Position numbers and translations under genes: made by a program. Under the pieces are notes generated by a model that searched no databases, was not told the origin of the DNA, and was given only the letters and a program-made list of their open reading frames with translations. From Polytrichum commune (taxonomy: Eukaryota; Streptophyta; Polytrichopsida; Polytrichales; Polytrichaceae), in contig OX485803.1 of the NCBI GenBank assembly GCA_950295325.1, positions 62,573,554-62,637,553 on the forward strand: a DNA stretch of 64,000 bases. The letters are read 5' to 3'. Of this stretch, positions 1 through 11,095 are shown piece by piece. Position 1 is the first letter of the stretch, and the number at the start of each line of letters is the position of its first letter.

Positions 1-97
1 GGATAACTCTTTCAATGTGGTCTTAATCCCATAAAATTTCCAACCAACTAAATAACAACTTCACCACTAAAACATGTGGTAAACATCCACAAAATTC

Positions 98-603
98 TCA
101 ATCATGACCATTAACGGCCACGGAATGAGAGGCTTTCCAACAACGAGGACAAACCCAATTGCCAGAAGGAAGAGTAAAAGGGGGAGGTGTCAAACATGCC
201 ATGTGCCATCCACGTTGACATTGTCGCACAATAACATTGTTGCAGCTCCTTTCTTCTCTCCACAAACATAACAAGGCAGACCCTGTGGTACAACCGCCAA
301 CTCGGGTTGCACAGAGCCGTCAATGGGAAGGTGACATGGAGCACAATTCTTTGAATGCTCACGACATTCCCGTCCATCCTTGCCTTCAAGCAATAATATA
401 CCACTTGGCAAGACATCTTTTACCCGCAAAATCGTGCGCCCAGCCTTGACATCCAATGTCATAGGCGCCTCCCGTTGCAAGTAAACATAATCCCCCTTGG
501 AAAATTTACGAACCTGAGGTCGATAAGCTCCACTGCGGATCCGGGCATACCGTAATGTATCACGATGTTGAGCAATATTTAAGTTCTCCATAGCCATAGG
601 CAT
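98..603 (-). pseudogene. integrase C-terminal region plus PHD finger (gypsy pol end)
   Basis: This is the last part of the methyltransferase-gypsy polyprotein. After the integrase core comes a basic region typical of integrase C-terminal domains (GDYVYLQREAP, then VLPSGILLLEGKDGR). A cysteine-rich module follows: CYVCG, MLLCD, then, after a one-base frameshift near 205-215, CQRGWHMACL and NWVCPRC. Together these give the C4-H-C3 spacing of a PHD finger, a histone-tail reader. In the shifted frame the stop is TGA at 98-100. Chromoviruses usually carry a chromodomain in this position, so the PHD finger may play the same role of steering integration to chromatin (inference). The frameshift makes this copy defective. 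Confidence 0.8.
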
Positions 604-1285
604 GGCCTTTTAGAAGAACGCTGCTTGGTCATGAAGACATTGAGTCCAAACATCTTGATCATCCAAATTTACCACGGGAGCCAATTTCTCTCGCACCGAG
701 CTAGGTAAAATTGGTTCCCGTCCATACAAGAGTTGGTAAAGACTATAGGATGCCAAAGATGTTTGCCTGCTGAAACGATAACCCATTGCTATCCATAGTA
801 ACATCAAGTCCCAATCGCGATGGTTGCCATAAAGCAATCCATACTTCCGCAAACCGCGCTTAACCGTCTGAACAACTCATTCAGCTAAGCCATCTGTCTC
901 AGGGTGATCTCTGGAAGTTGTCCGATGATCAATCAAAGCCTTGGTACACAAAGCCTCGAAAGATCCAAGAAATTCTCTCCCTTGATCCGTCAACACCTCT
1001 GCAGGTGCTCCAAACCGTGCCAAAAACTCAATCAAGAAATGCCATAGCCGCCAATTCTGAGGAATTTTGGGAAAGAGCCACGAGTTCAATCCACTTACTA
1101 AAATGCTCCACCATCACAAGCACATACTTGGAACCACGTGGAGTGATAGTAAGCGGTCCGGCAAAATCCAAAGACCAACGATATCCCAAGCCCATAATAG
1201 GTAAAGGCTGAAGTTGAGGTGACAAAGTATTAAAACTTGACCTGACCCGGTCACATACTTCACACCGAGAAACATAAGTGGCAAC
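604..1285 (-). pseudogene. integrase catalytic core (gypsy pol)
   Basis: Retroviral-type integrase, which inserts element cDNA into the genome. Visible motifs in order are WSLDFAGPL (first catalytic Asp), VLTDQGREF (second Asp) and the segment ending ETDGLAE with the catalytic Glu. The C-terminal part with LYQLLYGREP follows. The first Asp lies in one frame and the rest in another, so a frameshift sits near 1030-1090. There are in-frame stops at about 877 and 606-610. The zinc-binding HHCC module lies just upstream (1286-1400). The family assignment is clear from the motifs and the order RNase H before integrase marks Ty3/gypsy. Confidence 0.85.
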
Positions 1286-2029
1286 CTATTGATACATACC
1301 AGTCCACCAATATTGGTTGCGCAACATAGAGTGCGTCCTTCGCACTCCAAAATGTCCAAGCTTCTCGTGCATTTGCCGCACCAAAGAAGCTCTTTGATCT
1401 GGCCTTGGAACGATGCGCCTCGTTCCGTTCGGCCACACACGAAATAACAAGCTGTTTGCCCAACGAAACCTTGTTATCCGGTAACTAACTCTATCTCGCT
1501 CCATAGCAGATAGTCCAAGAGGAAATATCCCTTGTTGAAGTTTGTGCAAGACCGCCTGGTCTTCCCACACATCACTAACAACGAGAGATTTATCAACCTC
1601 CTCATCTTGTTCTTCTACAAGGATCTCAGCAGCCAATCCCGACATCATTGTGAGATATGTGACAGCATGCCAACCCGGCACTGCCTCACGATCACAATCT
1701 CCATGCCACCTGGCTCTAGTTAAATCCTCATCTGAAGGACTTGGATTGCGAGACAATCCGTCTGCATCCAAGTTGGCAATTCCTGCTCGGTGAACAACTT
1801 CAAAATCATATTCCTGAAGTAACAATGCCCACCTAGCAAGTTTCCCGATGAGCTTATCTGATTCCATAAGCCATTTTAAAGGCTCATGATCAGTCACCAA
1901 AGTAAACTTTTGCCCATACAAATAATGTCGAAAATGTGCAATGGCCCAAACGGCCGCCAAGGCCTCGCCTTCATAAGAAGAATAATTAGATTCAGCACTA
2001 TTATTGCTTTTAGATGCATAAGCCACCAC
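1286..2029 (-). pseudogene. RNase H and integrase zinc-binding region (gypsy pol)
   Basis: RNase H degrades the RNA strand of the RNA:DNA hybrid during reverse transcription. The first acidic motif (LHTDWSAVGLGAVL) lies just upstream at about 2060-2100. This segment has the SYEGEALAAVWAI helix with its Glu and the VTDHEPLKWLM motif with the third acidic residue. A connector (IANLDADGLSR) leads to the integrase HHCC module, visible as HEKLGHFGVRRTHSML and an aromatic-rich stretch. A stop at 2030-2032 separates it from the RT frame. The frame is otherwise the same as the RT and methyltransferase segments, so the polyprotein was once continuous. Confidence 0.85.
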
Positions 2030-2035
2030 ATATTC

Positions 2036-3229
2036 CTATTCCTCTTCATCTTTCTGTGTCAATACCGCTCCCAATCCCACTGCACTCCAATCCGTGTGCA
2101 ATTGAAAAGCTCTAGACACATCCAGGCGTCGAAGCACTGGCGCTGAACCGAGCCTCTGCTTCAATGTATCAAATGTCTGTTGTTGTTCCCGACTCCAAAT
2201 CCATGGTTGGTCTTTCCCCGTGAGAATGGTAAGAGATTTGGCAATAAAACTAAAGTTCTTGACAAACCTCCTATAATAATTTGCCAATCCTAGAAATGTA
2301 CGAAGCCGTGGTACATCACTAGGTGCGGGAATTTTGTGCAAAACATCCACCTTTGCCTGTTGCACACTAAGACCGCCAGGAACAATCATGTGGCCTAAAT
2401 AGGGCAATTGATCATGGAAAAATTTACATTTTCTATGATGTAAACGGAGTCCCCACCGTTGAAGTCGTTCAAATACCGCTTGCAAATGTCTCACATGATC
2501 CTGTGGACTATTACTAAAGATGATAACATCATCAATGTAATATCTAGCAAACGGCAAACCAGCCAATAATTGGTCCATCACCCGCTGAAATTCAGCTGGT
2601 GCATTCTTGAGACCAAATGGCAGAAATTTCCAATGATAAAGTTGATCCTTGCCATCTTTATCAATTCCCTAAAATGCGGTCTTCACCCGATCACCCAATA
2701 ACAAAGGTAATTGGTGATAACCAGACCTCAAATCCAGAGTGCTGAAGATTCTAGAAAATCCTAGTGCATCAAACAACTCCTCTAGCATCGGCATTGGATA
2801 TCGATCCGACTTGGTCTTGCGGTTGACTGGACGATAATCACCACACATCCGTTTTTCCGTCCAGTTGCCAAAGATATCCTTCTTTGACGGCATAACCGTG
2901 GCACAAGCATACTCTCCATTGGAGAGTTCAATCAATTCCGCTGCCAATAACTCTTGACATCGAGTTTGAACACCCAACCTTTCAGAGGTACTAAGTCTGT
3001 ACGGCCGTCTAAAAATAGGGTGGTCGTCCTCGAGTTGAATACGAACAGGTTTACCTTTATATCCTTCAAGATCATGAAGACTAAAGGCAAAACAATTACG
3101 GTAAGAGCGAATAAATGCCCGTACCTTTCGTGCTTCGGCACCAGTAAGCTTTGGCCCCACTTCAATTGGCCAATCGTCAAACTCCGTGGTTTCCTTCTTC
3201 ATAGAAGGATTGCCACTTGGTGCCAGCAC
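2036..3229 (-). pseudogene. reverse transcriptase (gypsy pol)
   Basis: RNA-dependent DNA polymerase. The finger region includes PYRLSTSERLGV and KMCGDYRPVNRKTK-like motifs. The palm has FSTLDLRSGYHQL (first catalytic Asp) and YIDD at about 2528-2539. The thumb and connection show LRTFLGLANYYRRF. An in-frame TAG at 2666-2668 interrupts it. Upstream, 3230-3580 is in the same frame but carries further stops; it is a low-complexity linker between methyltransferase and RT with no recognised domain. All catalytic motifs are present, in contrast to the chromovirus copies in this window, which lack this core. Confidence 0.88.
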
Positions 3230-3580
3230 AGCCTGTGATTGCTAGTCCGTGGAGAGGGCAACACCTTTGCCCCCATCATCTGCACTTGAATCCAAATGCG
3301 TATCCTTTCCACTACAATCAGTTTGTATAGCTAAATAGCTACCCACATATGAAGTATCACCAAGAAATAGAAGTGGAAACATTTTATGGGCCTCCAACTT
3401 TCCAAACTCTTAGGCCAAAGCCGAAAAAACACGTTGGACTCGAAGCTCTTCCGCAACATGAAGTTTCAAAGGAAATAATCCCTCGGTGTCATTGACCTCA
3501 ATGTGATCCTTGGATTGCGGCTCCATTGCCCCCTGACCATTGTTTTCTGCCCTCAGCGTAAGCAATTGGTCATCCATACG

Positions 3581-4852
3581 TTATTGAGCAGCAAGACAAA
3601 TTCCAATTATCCACACAATGCTATTAAGATCCATAGCTTGCCCCAATAGGAAACTTCTCTGACCTTCCTGAAGGCCGTGAGCAACCGTGGTACCTGTAAG
3701 AAAACCCATGGCGCTTTCCCGCTCATCTGCCGTAGGCTCCTCATAAGTTTGGGATTTTGAATCCCAAACCATGCCAGGTCCACGAGATCGAAATGCAAAA
3801 GACTGTGGATATGTCACAAAAGTAGGTAGTGCACCTGTCGGAATTCCCACCTTGTTAATTAATGCAAATGGCAAGGTGTCATCCTTGGTAACTGCCAAGG
3901 AAGCACGATGATCATCTAAAATGTCATCCACCTTGCGATCCATAAGGCGGGGAATGCGGGCAATCGCCGCTGAAAGCACCCGAGGTGATACCAAGTTGGT
4001 CCAAAACCAACGAGGCCGATGAGCAAAGGATCCCAAAGATGCAGCATCCAGAAATGTTGGAGTACCCAGAATTTGGTTAATGTACTCACCATCCTTCACT
4101 ACTTTGTGCCGGATATCACCCAATAATGGTACATTTTCGAAAATGTACCCTGGCGGAGTTGATTGGTGGGTAAACCACCATTGCGTCAATCGCATCAAAT
4201 CCGCAAACAAACTAGACCTAGAATCATCCAATCCCTGGCCAGTTCCTGCCCGCGAATGGCCTTGACAAGGCCATCCTGCAAGAATCAAATCCACGTGGCC
4301 CAACCTTCTCAAATCCTCATCACTAATCATAGTGACATCTTGAGGAAGTTGACCACAACATCCATGAATGGCAGAGGCTGACAATTGTGCGGGGTATCTC
4401 AACAACAATTGTTGGATGTGGTGTCGGACGGCTTTGTTGGCTGCATATCCATTGTCCACATGAATATATTGCCAAACTGTAATTCCAGCCTCCAACACTG
4501 CCGCCAAACCTGTGCCAATCCCCCCAAAGATCTCCACAAGGATAATACCTTCAGGTGATGGTTGCCAACGAATGGGTTGAGCAAAAGGAAATGAAGATGA
4601 AGTTGGAGATGTCTCTCCAAGCTCCAAATCCGCCACAATGTGTCGACAATGGTCGGATAACTCCTTAGGAGTACGCCATGGTGGAGGTGGATCCTTGAAA
4701 TGTCGAGCAGGAATTTGAAAAGATGGTAAAAATTGTTGTTCTGTTGCATTACAAGTGTAGTCCATTGTTTCTTCCAATAAAACTGCAGCACAAGGCAAAT
4801 CTGCAACTAAACCGCTGCAACTAAACATTGCCTCCGCAACCATAGTCATAGC
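3581..4852 (-). pseudogene. cytosine-5 DNA methyltransferase domain inside gypsy polyprotein
   Basis: C5-methyltransferases transfer a methyl group from S-adenosylmethionine to cytosine in DNA. Canonical motifs appear in order: motif I EIFGGIGTG (near 4528), motif IV GWPCQGHS with the catalytic Cys at about 4265-4267, motif VI FENV near 4138, motif VIII-like AHRPRWFW, and motifs IX-X (ERESAMGF, then LLGQAMDLNSIVW). The order is not permuted, unlike plant DRM enzymes, and HRPRWFW recalls the DNMT3/DRM group. The open frame continues upstream into the protease once the nested element and one target duplication are removed, so it was made as part of gag-pro-pol. It ends at a TAA at 3581-3583 in an otherwise shared frame. 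The domain itself looks complete. Confidence 0.88.
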
Positions 4853-4856
4853 AGTG
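4852..4856. other. target site duplication, left copy (CAGTG)
   Basis: CAGTG lies immediately left of the LTR at 4857 and again at 12083-12087 immediately right of the LTR end. A 5-bp duplication is normal for Ty3/gypsy integration and defines the limits of the nested insertion. Confidence 0.95.
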
Positions 4857-5829
4857 TGTCGCAACCCTTGCTAGGTCCCTTAATAATCTTGCCAATTTTC
4901 GTTTCTACCAAAGGTTACGAGCGCTAACCCTTCGCATTCCGCCATGCTAATGGATAGCTCCTCTTACCCCGGACCAATAGTTCATAGGAGGGAACCAACC
5001 CTCCTACTTTGCTTTCGGGACTCACCCCTTAATCGGTAACCCATTTCCCCAATGTGGACTTCCATCCATGGACGTCCAATCCTATGTTGATCATCGCGTT
5101 GCCGGAGCAACACTACAACAACCCGAACCATACTAGGCAACTATGGCCTCACAATGGGCCAATGCCCATGGAGGCCGTGCCGTTCGGCCTCGGGTGGGTG
5201 AGGCCACACCACCTCACCCATATAAGCCTCTAGGACTTCACGCGGGGCCCCTACCCCACCGTCAACCAACCTCTTGTCTCTCTACCAAGAGTTGGGGCCA
5301 AGTGGACATTTTCCCTTAGCCGCTGGGCCTAGAACCCCCCCAGCAGCTTCAGACCATCATAACTTCCTTGTATGATGTCTGATTCCAGCAACCAACCACT
5401 CCATCTTCATCTACGCTTCACGTAGATGCGGATGGACTCCTCACTTGCCCCATTCGGGCAAGTGGTGAGGAAGTTATGCCTGTTTGAACCTTGGCAGTCC
5501 CGGGAATCACTCCCAGGCACTGCTGTAGCAGGGCGCTGTCCCGGGACAGCGCCCCACTCAAATGGCCATAACTCCTAGCTCACACCTCGGATTGAGGTGT
5601 TCTTGAGCATTCTAGAATCACCACGCCATGAACTACGCATAGCTCATGGCCTCACCCTCATGCCTCCTAGTCTTTGTGGGTGGGAGGCGTTCCCAACGCC
5701 CGGGGCCCTCACCCACACTAGGATCACTTGGGCCCTCTCACCAACGGCGCCACAAGTCCCGGGTGTCACTCCGGGGTCCCCCTTCTGCCCATGGTGTTTC
5801 GGCCACTCCTCATGGAGAGGTGCGCGACA
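4857..5829 (-). repeat. 3' LTR of copy 1 (973 bp)
   Basis: It runs from TGTCGCAACC to GTGCGCGACA on the plus strand. In the element's own orientation a TATA-like CTTATATGGG lies near 5215-5225. The LTR is packed with short inverted repeats: GGACTTCCA-type, CATCTACG..CGTAGATG, CTTGCCC..GGGCAAG (5444-5462), a perfect 22-bp palindrome with half-site GGCGCTGTCCC at 5532-5553, and CACCTC..GAGGTG. Confidence 0.95.
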
Positions 5830-5845
5830 CTCACCCCCACCAAAC
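5830..5845 (-). promoter_or_regulatory. polypurine tract of copy 1
   Basis: On the minus strand the bases just before the 3' LTR read GTTTGGTGGGGGTGAG. This G-rich purine run is where plus-strand DNA synthesis is expected to start. Confidence 0.75.
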
Positions 5846-6639
5846 GGAGTCGATGCCCTCATCGACTATACTCGTAGTCGGCACACCAATTCTCAAGTTG
5901 CCATCCTCTATGGTGCGGCATTGTGTTTACCTTAGGGCGCGACCCCCACAATGCATCTTCAAATTTGGCATAGTCCCAAAGGTGTCGTTCCTAGATGGTC
6001 CGTTAGCGACCTTGGATCTCTCATCCAAGGACCTAACCTACACTAGACCCACCTACTTTGGGACTCACTTGGGTTGCCCCTCCTTTGGGGCCTCCCCCGT
6101 TAGGCTCCACTAGCCTAACGTGACACATCTAGGCGAGACCTCAACGCTTCCACTAAGTTGTCTCGGTTGCAACTCCGAGATGGCTTTCCATTGTTAAGCC
6201 ACGCCTCCATCGCACGGGGGTGATGCCAAGTCCCGCCCGACTCGGTTCCCACTTTGCTCTTTCGAGACATGGGTTCATGACTCCCATGCGCCAACTCTCG
6301 TTAGCTCGCGGGTAGCACTTTTATGAGCACGCGCCATCACCTTGTCCCCGCCCGGACAAGCCCACAACTAAGAAGTTTCTTGGTTTTATCCAAGGCCCCT
6401 CCTAGCCATGGCCCCAATTACTCGGCTTACCCAACCTAGTTTGGCATATCTATTCCCCCTCTTCCACTAACCAAGCACAAGTACAAGACTAGGACCTCAT
6501 CTCGTACTTTTCTCTTTGCACCACTAAAGTTTGGACTTTATTCCCTCAAGCCAAAGAACAAGTGCATGTTGTGGCGTAATTAACCTCGAAGCTAACTGTG
6601 CTACTAGCGTCTCTCCCCCACTAAAGGAGATTGATGTCC

Positions 6640-6870
6640 TCATCAATGCCTACGCTTCATTTTATTGGAATCCTTAGCCTTAATTTCTTCAAAGTGCTTT
6701 ACCAATTCCTTGCCGTTCATCATGTCTCTTGCCGCTACCCAAACGGCTTCTTTCTCATGGTATCCTCACCAATTCACCAATTACTCCTTTGTACATTGTC
6801 TTTCCTTTTCACTTGGGCTTCCTACACTTGAGGATGCCCTCCTACCTCATGTTCCAAATGACGTCCACAA
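6640..6870 (-). pseudogene. chromodomain remnant, copy 1
   Basis: Downstream of the integrase, broken frames contain the integrase C-terminal motif KVHPTFHVSFLKPF (about 6930-6970). After it come pieces matching the chromodomain core seen more clearly in copy 5 (EYLVKW, then GYHEKETAW, then a NELVKHFEE-like end). Chromodomains bind methylated histone tails and define the chromovirus branch of Ty3/gypsy. Here frameshifts and stops break the module. Confidence 0.6.
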
Positions 6871-7072
6871 GGTCGGGAGGTGGCCTAATCACTTGCTTGT
6901 GATCGGGCCACAAGGTGTTCTCCTTAAATGGCTTTAGGAATGAGACATGAAATGTCGGATGCACTTTGATCTTGGGCGGTAATTCCAACTTATACATGTC
7001 CTTGAACATTTGTTCCACAACGGGAAGCGGAGTTCCAATTTTGGACATGTACATTGGAGTGAGGCCTTCCGG

Positions 7073-8105
7073 CTAAGTGAAGTTGTTTACATTCAACAAC
7101 ACCTTTTGGCCCACCTCATTCTCCACTTCGCGTCTTCCGGCATTGATTTGCACTCCGTAGCACCTTCGGGCTTTCTCTACCAACAACTTGGTCATCTCCA
7201 AGACTTGTCTCCCATCCTTGGCCAAGTCCTCACCATGTTGGTTGAACTCTAGTGTTGAATGTGCCCCCTCGAGAGCTAGGTTAATAGGTTGGAGCGCATC
7301 CACTCCATAAGCCACCACCAAAGACCACCCCTTGGTAGCCAAGTGCGTGGCTACATTGCAATTACACTCCGCTCGACCCACATAGACCGCCCAATCTCCT
7401 TGGTCCGCCCCCACCAAGTTCCTCAAGTATTGCTTCAAGACTACATTCACATGCTCCGCTTTCCCATTCATTTGGGAATGCAAGGCCGTGCTAAACCTTA
7501 GTTTCATTCCGACCTCCTTAGAGAAATGCATTGAAAATGCACTTGTGAACTTTGGATCTTGATCCCACACAATCACTCTTGGCAACCCGTGGTGCCTCAA
7601 CCATCCTTTGAGAAAAGGCTATGCGGTCTCCAACGCGGTGGCGGTTCCCACAATCGGCACCATGTGCGCCAACTTGGCAAACCGCTCTACCATCAACAAG
7701 ATGGCATCATACCCATGTGACTCCGGCAAACTTGTGATCAAGTCCATGCACATACTATGCCATGGCCCCGACGGGATAGGCAACGGTTGCAAGAAGCCGC
7801 CTTACTTTTGGTAAGAGGCTCGGTTCACTTGGCACTTCATCCAAGCCTTCACAAAGTGGGCTATATCCTTCTTTATGCACCGCCAATGGTACCCCCATGA
7901 CACCATTCTATGGCGGCTTTTTCTTTCTCCTCTATGGCCGGCAATAGGACTATCACATTCTTCCTTCAAAACCGATAGCCTCAACTTGCCTTGTGGCACA
8001 TACACCCGACTTTGTTTACACTTGAACAATCCGTCCACCAACTTAACCTCTTTGAGCACCTTGCTCTTGCGAAGCTCACCTAAAAGCATTTGTGCTTTGG
8101 GGTAG
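7073..8105 (-). pseudogene. integrase, copy 1 (degenerate)
   Basis: The zinc-binding part (7802-8089) has AGHRGERKSRHRM and a WMKCQVNRASY segment. The core has MDLITSLPESHGYD (first Asp region), the VIVWDQDPKF motif (second Asp) and LHSQMNGKAEHVN, where functional integrases have a Glu. All pieces share one frame but have in-frame stops at about 7601 and 7801. Copies 2, 3, 4 and 5 carry the same segment with the same layout. It cannot be translated as one protein here. Confidence 0.8.
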
Positions 8106-8439
8106 TAAATTTACCCCTCCCGTATCTTGCATCACAAGTTTCCTTCGCCGGCACACATTAGCCACAAGGTTTGGATGGTTCTCATTGCTTGGAACTCTTC
8201 CCGTCTACTTAGCGCATCCGGCACCACATTTCCACGGTCCGGTTTGTGGACTAAATCCACCTTCATAAGCGCCAAGCTATCATGCCAACGCAATGACTTG
8301 GCGCTCACTTGCGCTTGTATGTCAAAATACTTTTAGGACACATTGTCCATGTAGACCTTTGCTTTGTGCGACCCCAAATAGTGTCGCCACATCTTCAAGC
8401 AATGCACTACGACAAAGAAGTTCTTTGTCATGAGTTGGT

Positions 8440-9350
8440 TGTCTTCTTTGACAACCATCGAGCTTCATGCTCCCATATGCAATGGCCATCCATCTTACAC
8501 AAAATCCACCATTGGCAAAGTCATTCATCCCCGTATGCACCTCAAAAGGTTTGTCAAGCTCCGCGAACTTGAGCAGGGGCGGCGAAGAGAACTTGCTCTT
8601 AAGCTCCCCAAAGACTTGGTGACAAGGCTCATCCCATTCTTGGGATAGCCATTTCTTTCACGAGTCACACAAGGTCGGACAACCATCGAGCTTCATGCTC
8701 CCATATACAATGGCCATCCATTGTGCATCAACATCCACCAATGGTAAAGTCACTCGCCCCCCGTATGCACCTCAAAAGGTTTGTCAAATTCCAAAAACTT
8801 GAGCACGGGTGGCGAAGAGAAGTTGGTCTTAAGCTCCTCAAAGACTTGGTGGCAAGGCTCATCCCACTCTTGGGATAGCCATTTTTTGCACAAGTTGGAC
8901 AAGGTCGAACAACCATCGAGCTTCATGCTCTTATATGCAATGGCCATCCATTTTGCCTTAACATCCGCCAATGGTAAAGTCACTCGCTCCCGTATGCACC
9001 TCAAAGGTATGTCAAACTCCGCGAACTTGAGCACGGGCGGCGAAGAGAACTTCGTCTTAAGCTCCCCAATGGCTTGGTGGCACGGCTCATCCCACTCTTG
9101 GGATAGCCATTTCTTGCACAAGCCGGACAAGGTTCGACAACCATGGAGCTAAATGCTCTCATAAGCAATGGTCATCCATCTTGGATCAACATCCGCCAAT
9201 GATAAAGTCCTTCGTCTCCATGTGCACCTCAAAATGCTTATGAAAACCCGGAAACTTAACCACATCTTGTGAAGGGAACTTACTCTTGAGCTCCCCAAAG
9301 GCTTGGTGGCAAGGCTCATCCCACTCTTGGGATAGCCATTTTTCCCAACA
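8440..9350 (-). repeat. four tandem 228-230-bp units of the RT-RNase H connection, copy 1
   Basis: Successive anchors AGCTTCATGC (or close variants) lie at 8461, 8689, 8919 and 9147, a period of 228-230 bp (228 is 76 codons). Each unit encodes the same stretch on the minus strand: KKWLSQEWDEPCHQ, then a KFSSPPVLKF-type segment, then PFEVHTGASDFTIGGC. This is the junction of the RT connection and the first acidic motif of RNase H. The final unit runs into the remaining RNase H (8322-8540). Confidence 0.9.
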
Positions 9351-10047
9351 TGTTGACTAAGGTTCTAGCAACCTTAGAAAAACCATGAATGAAGTGGTGG
9401 TAGTAGTTGTCTAGGCCAACAAATGACCTAAGCCCTTTTCTTGAATCAAGGGCCAATTCTCTTCTTGGATTGCCTTGACATTCTTCATGTTCGTCCACCA
9501 ACTTCCTGTGTCACCACATACCTCAAGAACTCAATCTCTCGTTGAGCAAAGTTATTTTTCACTTCTTGGCGGTAACTTTTTGGGCAACACATTGGTGAAT
9601 ACATCCTTGTATCTCACCAACATCCCACCAATGTGGTTTGGAGGAGGCCCATCTTTCCTAGCCTCCCCATACATTCTTTGGAGTTGCTCGAATTGAACCA
9701 CGACCATTATGTTTTCTATTTTTCATTTGGTCCATTAAGACCAAATTCAACTTGGGTCCTCCTACCATAGGAGTCCTTGTCAATTTGAACTTCAATTCTT
9801 TGCCATTATGACACATCATAATGCACCGCAAGCTCACCGGCTTGCACCTCACATCTATCATGTGAGTTTCAAAGTAGGCGGCCTTCACAATGACATGCAT
9901 TTCATCTATTTCACATGGTGTGAAATTTTGACAAAAATCCAATGTCCCACATTGAAAGGTTACATGCATCGCGGCCTCCTTTGTCTCATGCGGTTCGCCC
10001 TTTCCAAACCGCACCTTGGTGGGCTTGCTTTCTCTATCAATCGGCAA
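9316..10047 (-). pseudogene. protease-RT linker with RT core deletion, copy 1
   Basis: 9658-10047 encodes a 129-residue stretch (FTPCEIDEMHVIV, then CIMMCHNGKELKF) resembling the end of retropepsin and its linker. Next come MLVRYKDVFTNVLP and LPPRSE, the usual start of the RT module. The sequence then jumps directly to the end of RT, with LRSFVGLDNYYHHF at about 9360-9440. The whole finger and palm, including YxDD, is missing. The same joint occurs in copies 3 and 5. Confidence 0.75.
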
Positions 10048-10185
10048 ACCCCAACTCCCTTGTGAGTTTTGGGCTCAAAAAGGAGTGGTAGCCTCTTTGT
10101 CAACACATGAGACATTTCTCCCATTCATTGAGCCTCAAGGTACAAAAGATTTGGCCTTGGCTTAAGGCTACTAGCCTTGGCCACA

Positions 10186-10470
10186 ATGCCATCGTCTTAC
10201 ATTCGGTCCTCGGCAACTTGACTTGGCTTGGTCCGCAAAGCCAACTTTAAACATTTCGTCCGCGGGACAAATTGGTTTGGCGCCACAAAACCAATTTCTA
10301 ATAGTTTGTCCGCAAAACAAACATGTTTTGCCTTGGTAGCACAAAGCCACCTTCCCACACTCCGTCCGCGGCACGAACATGAATTGCCTTGGTAGGACAA
10401 ACCCACCTCCCAACATTCCGTCCGCGGCACCAACATGTTTTGCCTAAGTAAAATGGACCAAACAATTTGC
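10186..10470 (-). repeat. 56-bp minisatellite in gag region, copy 1
   Basis: About five units, each starting with a CCGCGGACG-type block and containing an ACCAAGGCAA-type block, repeat every 56 bp (measured in the cleanest copy, 36277-36560). The length is not a multiple of three, so each unit shifts frame; the overlapping cysteine-rich ORFs here come from this and are not a conserved protein. Confidence 0.8.
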
Positions 10471-10768
10471 ACTCATTTCTTTGGGACCTACTTTGGCTAA
10501 AGCCACTTGTGGTGATGCGCCGCCACACTTCTCTTTGGGACCATTGGCTTCAATGCTCTTGCAAACTTGATGGTCCCCACCATGTCCTCAAGAAGCCTTA
10601 GGGACTTAAACAAGGCATCCACCACCCGCTTTTAAAACCCCACCTAAAAGGATGCATTTCTTAGAAAGCTCGTCCGTTTTAGGTGTATCCTTCATTTGTG
10701 CGTTTGAATAGCGCACATAGGCCTTAAGAGGCCCCGGGTGCCTCATTAGCACCAAATTCATTCCAACA

Positions 10769-11095
10769 TCAATACCTTCCAAGCATTTCGAATTGGAATT
10801 TCAATCCAACATTAATGCCCTCCAAGGTTTTGGGTGATTTCGGTATTCTAGGCCCCAAATGTTTTTTGAGGTTTGAGGGAGCCCTTTCAAAGCACTCCTC
10901 CATTTTCCTTACCAAATCCACCCTCATGCCCACCATTGTCATTAGAACCAATGGTATGGTCAAATTCCACATGCACATGATCCTTGTTCCAATTTGAGCC
11001 TCACAACCCTTTTGGAAACCCCGGGCTCACCATCATAACCCGCATTTTTGATAGCCATGTTTCCCTCAAAGTGCGAGCTCAAAACTTGGAACCCT
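10769..11095 (-). pseudogene. gag start remnant, copy 1
   Basis: The first ATG after the primer binding site starts at about 11069 and reads MAIKNAGYDGEPGVSKR before a frameshift. Further down only short broken frames occur, with no recognisable gag motif or zinc knuckle. The same opening is shared by copies 3, 4 and 5, so it marks the ancestral gag start. About 300 bp beyond (10480-10768) is uninformative. Confidence 0.5.

Noticed and set aside
5597-6113. Overlapping ORFs on both strands in each LTR (for example 112, 155 and 72 codons), repeated in every copy
   Set aside because: They occur in all frames of a hairpin-rich LTR, change frame between copies and run past the LTR end. No known domain.
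10171-10528. Cysteine-rich ORFs that look like a zinc-finger protein
   Set aside because: Cysteines come from a 56-bp repeat read in shifting frames; the pattern is not kept in other copies.
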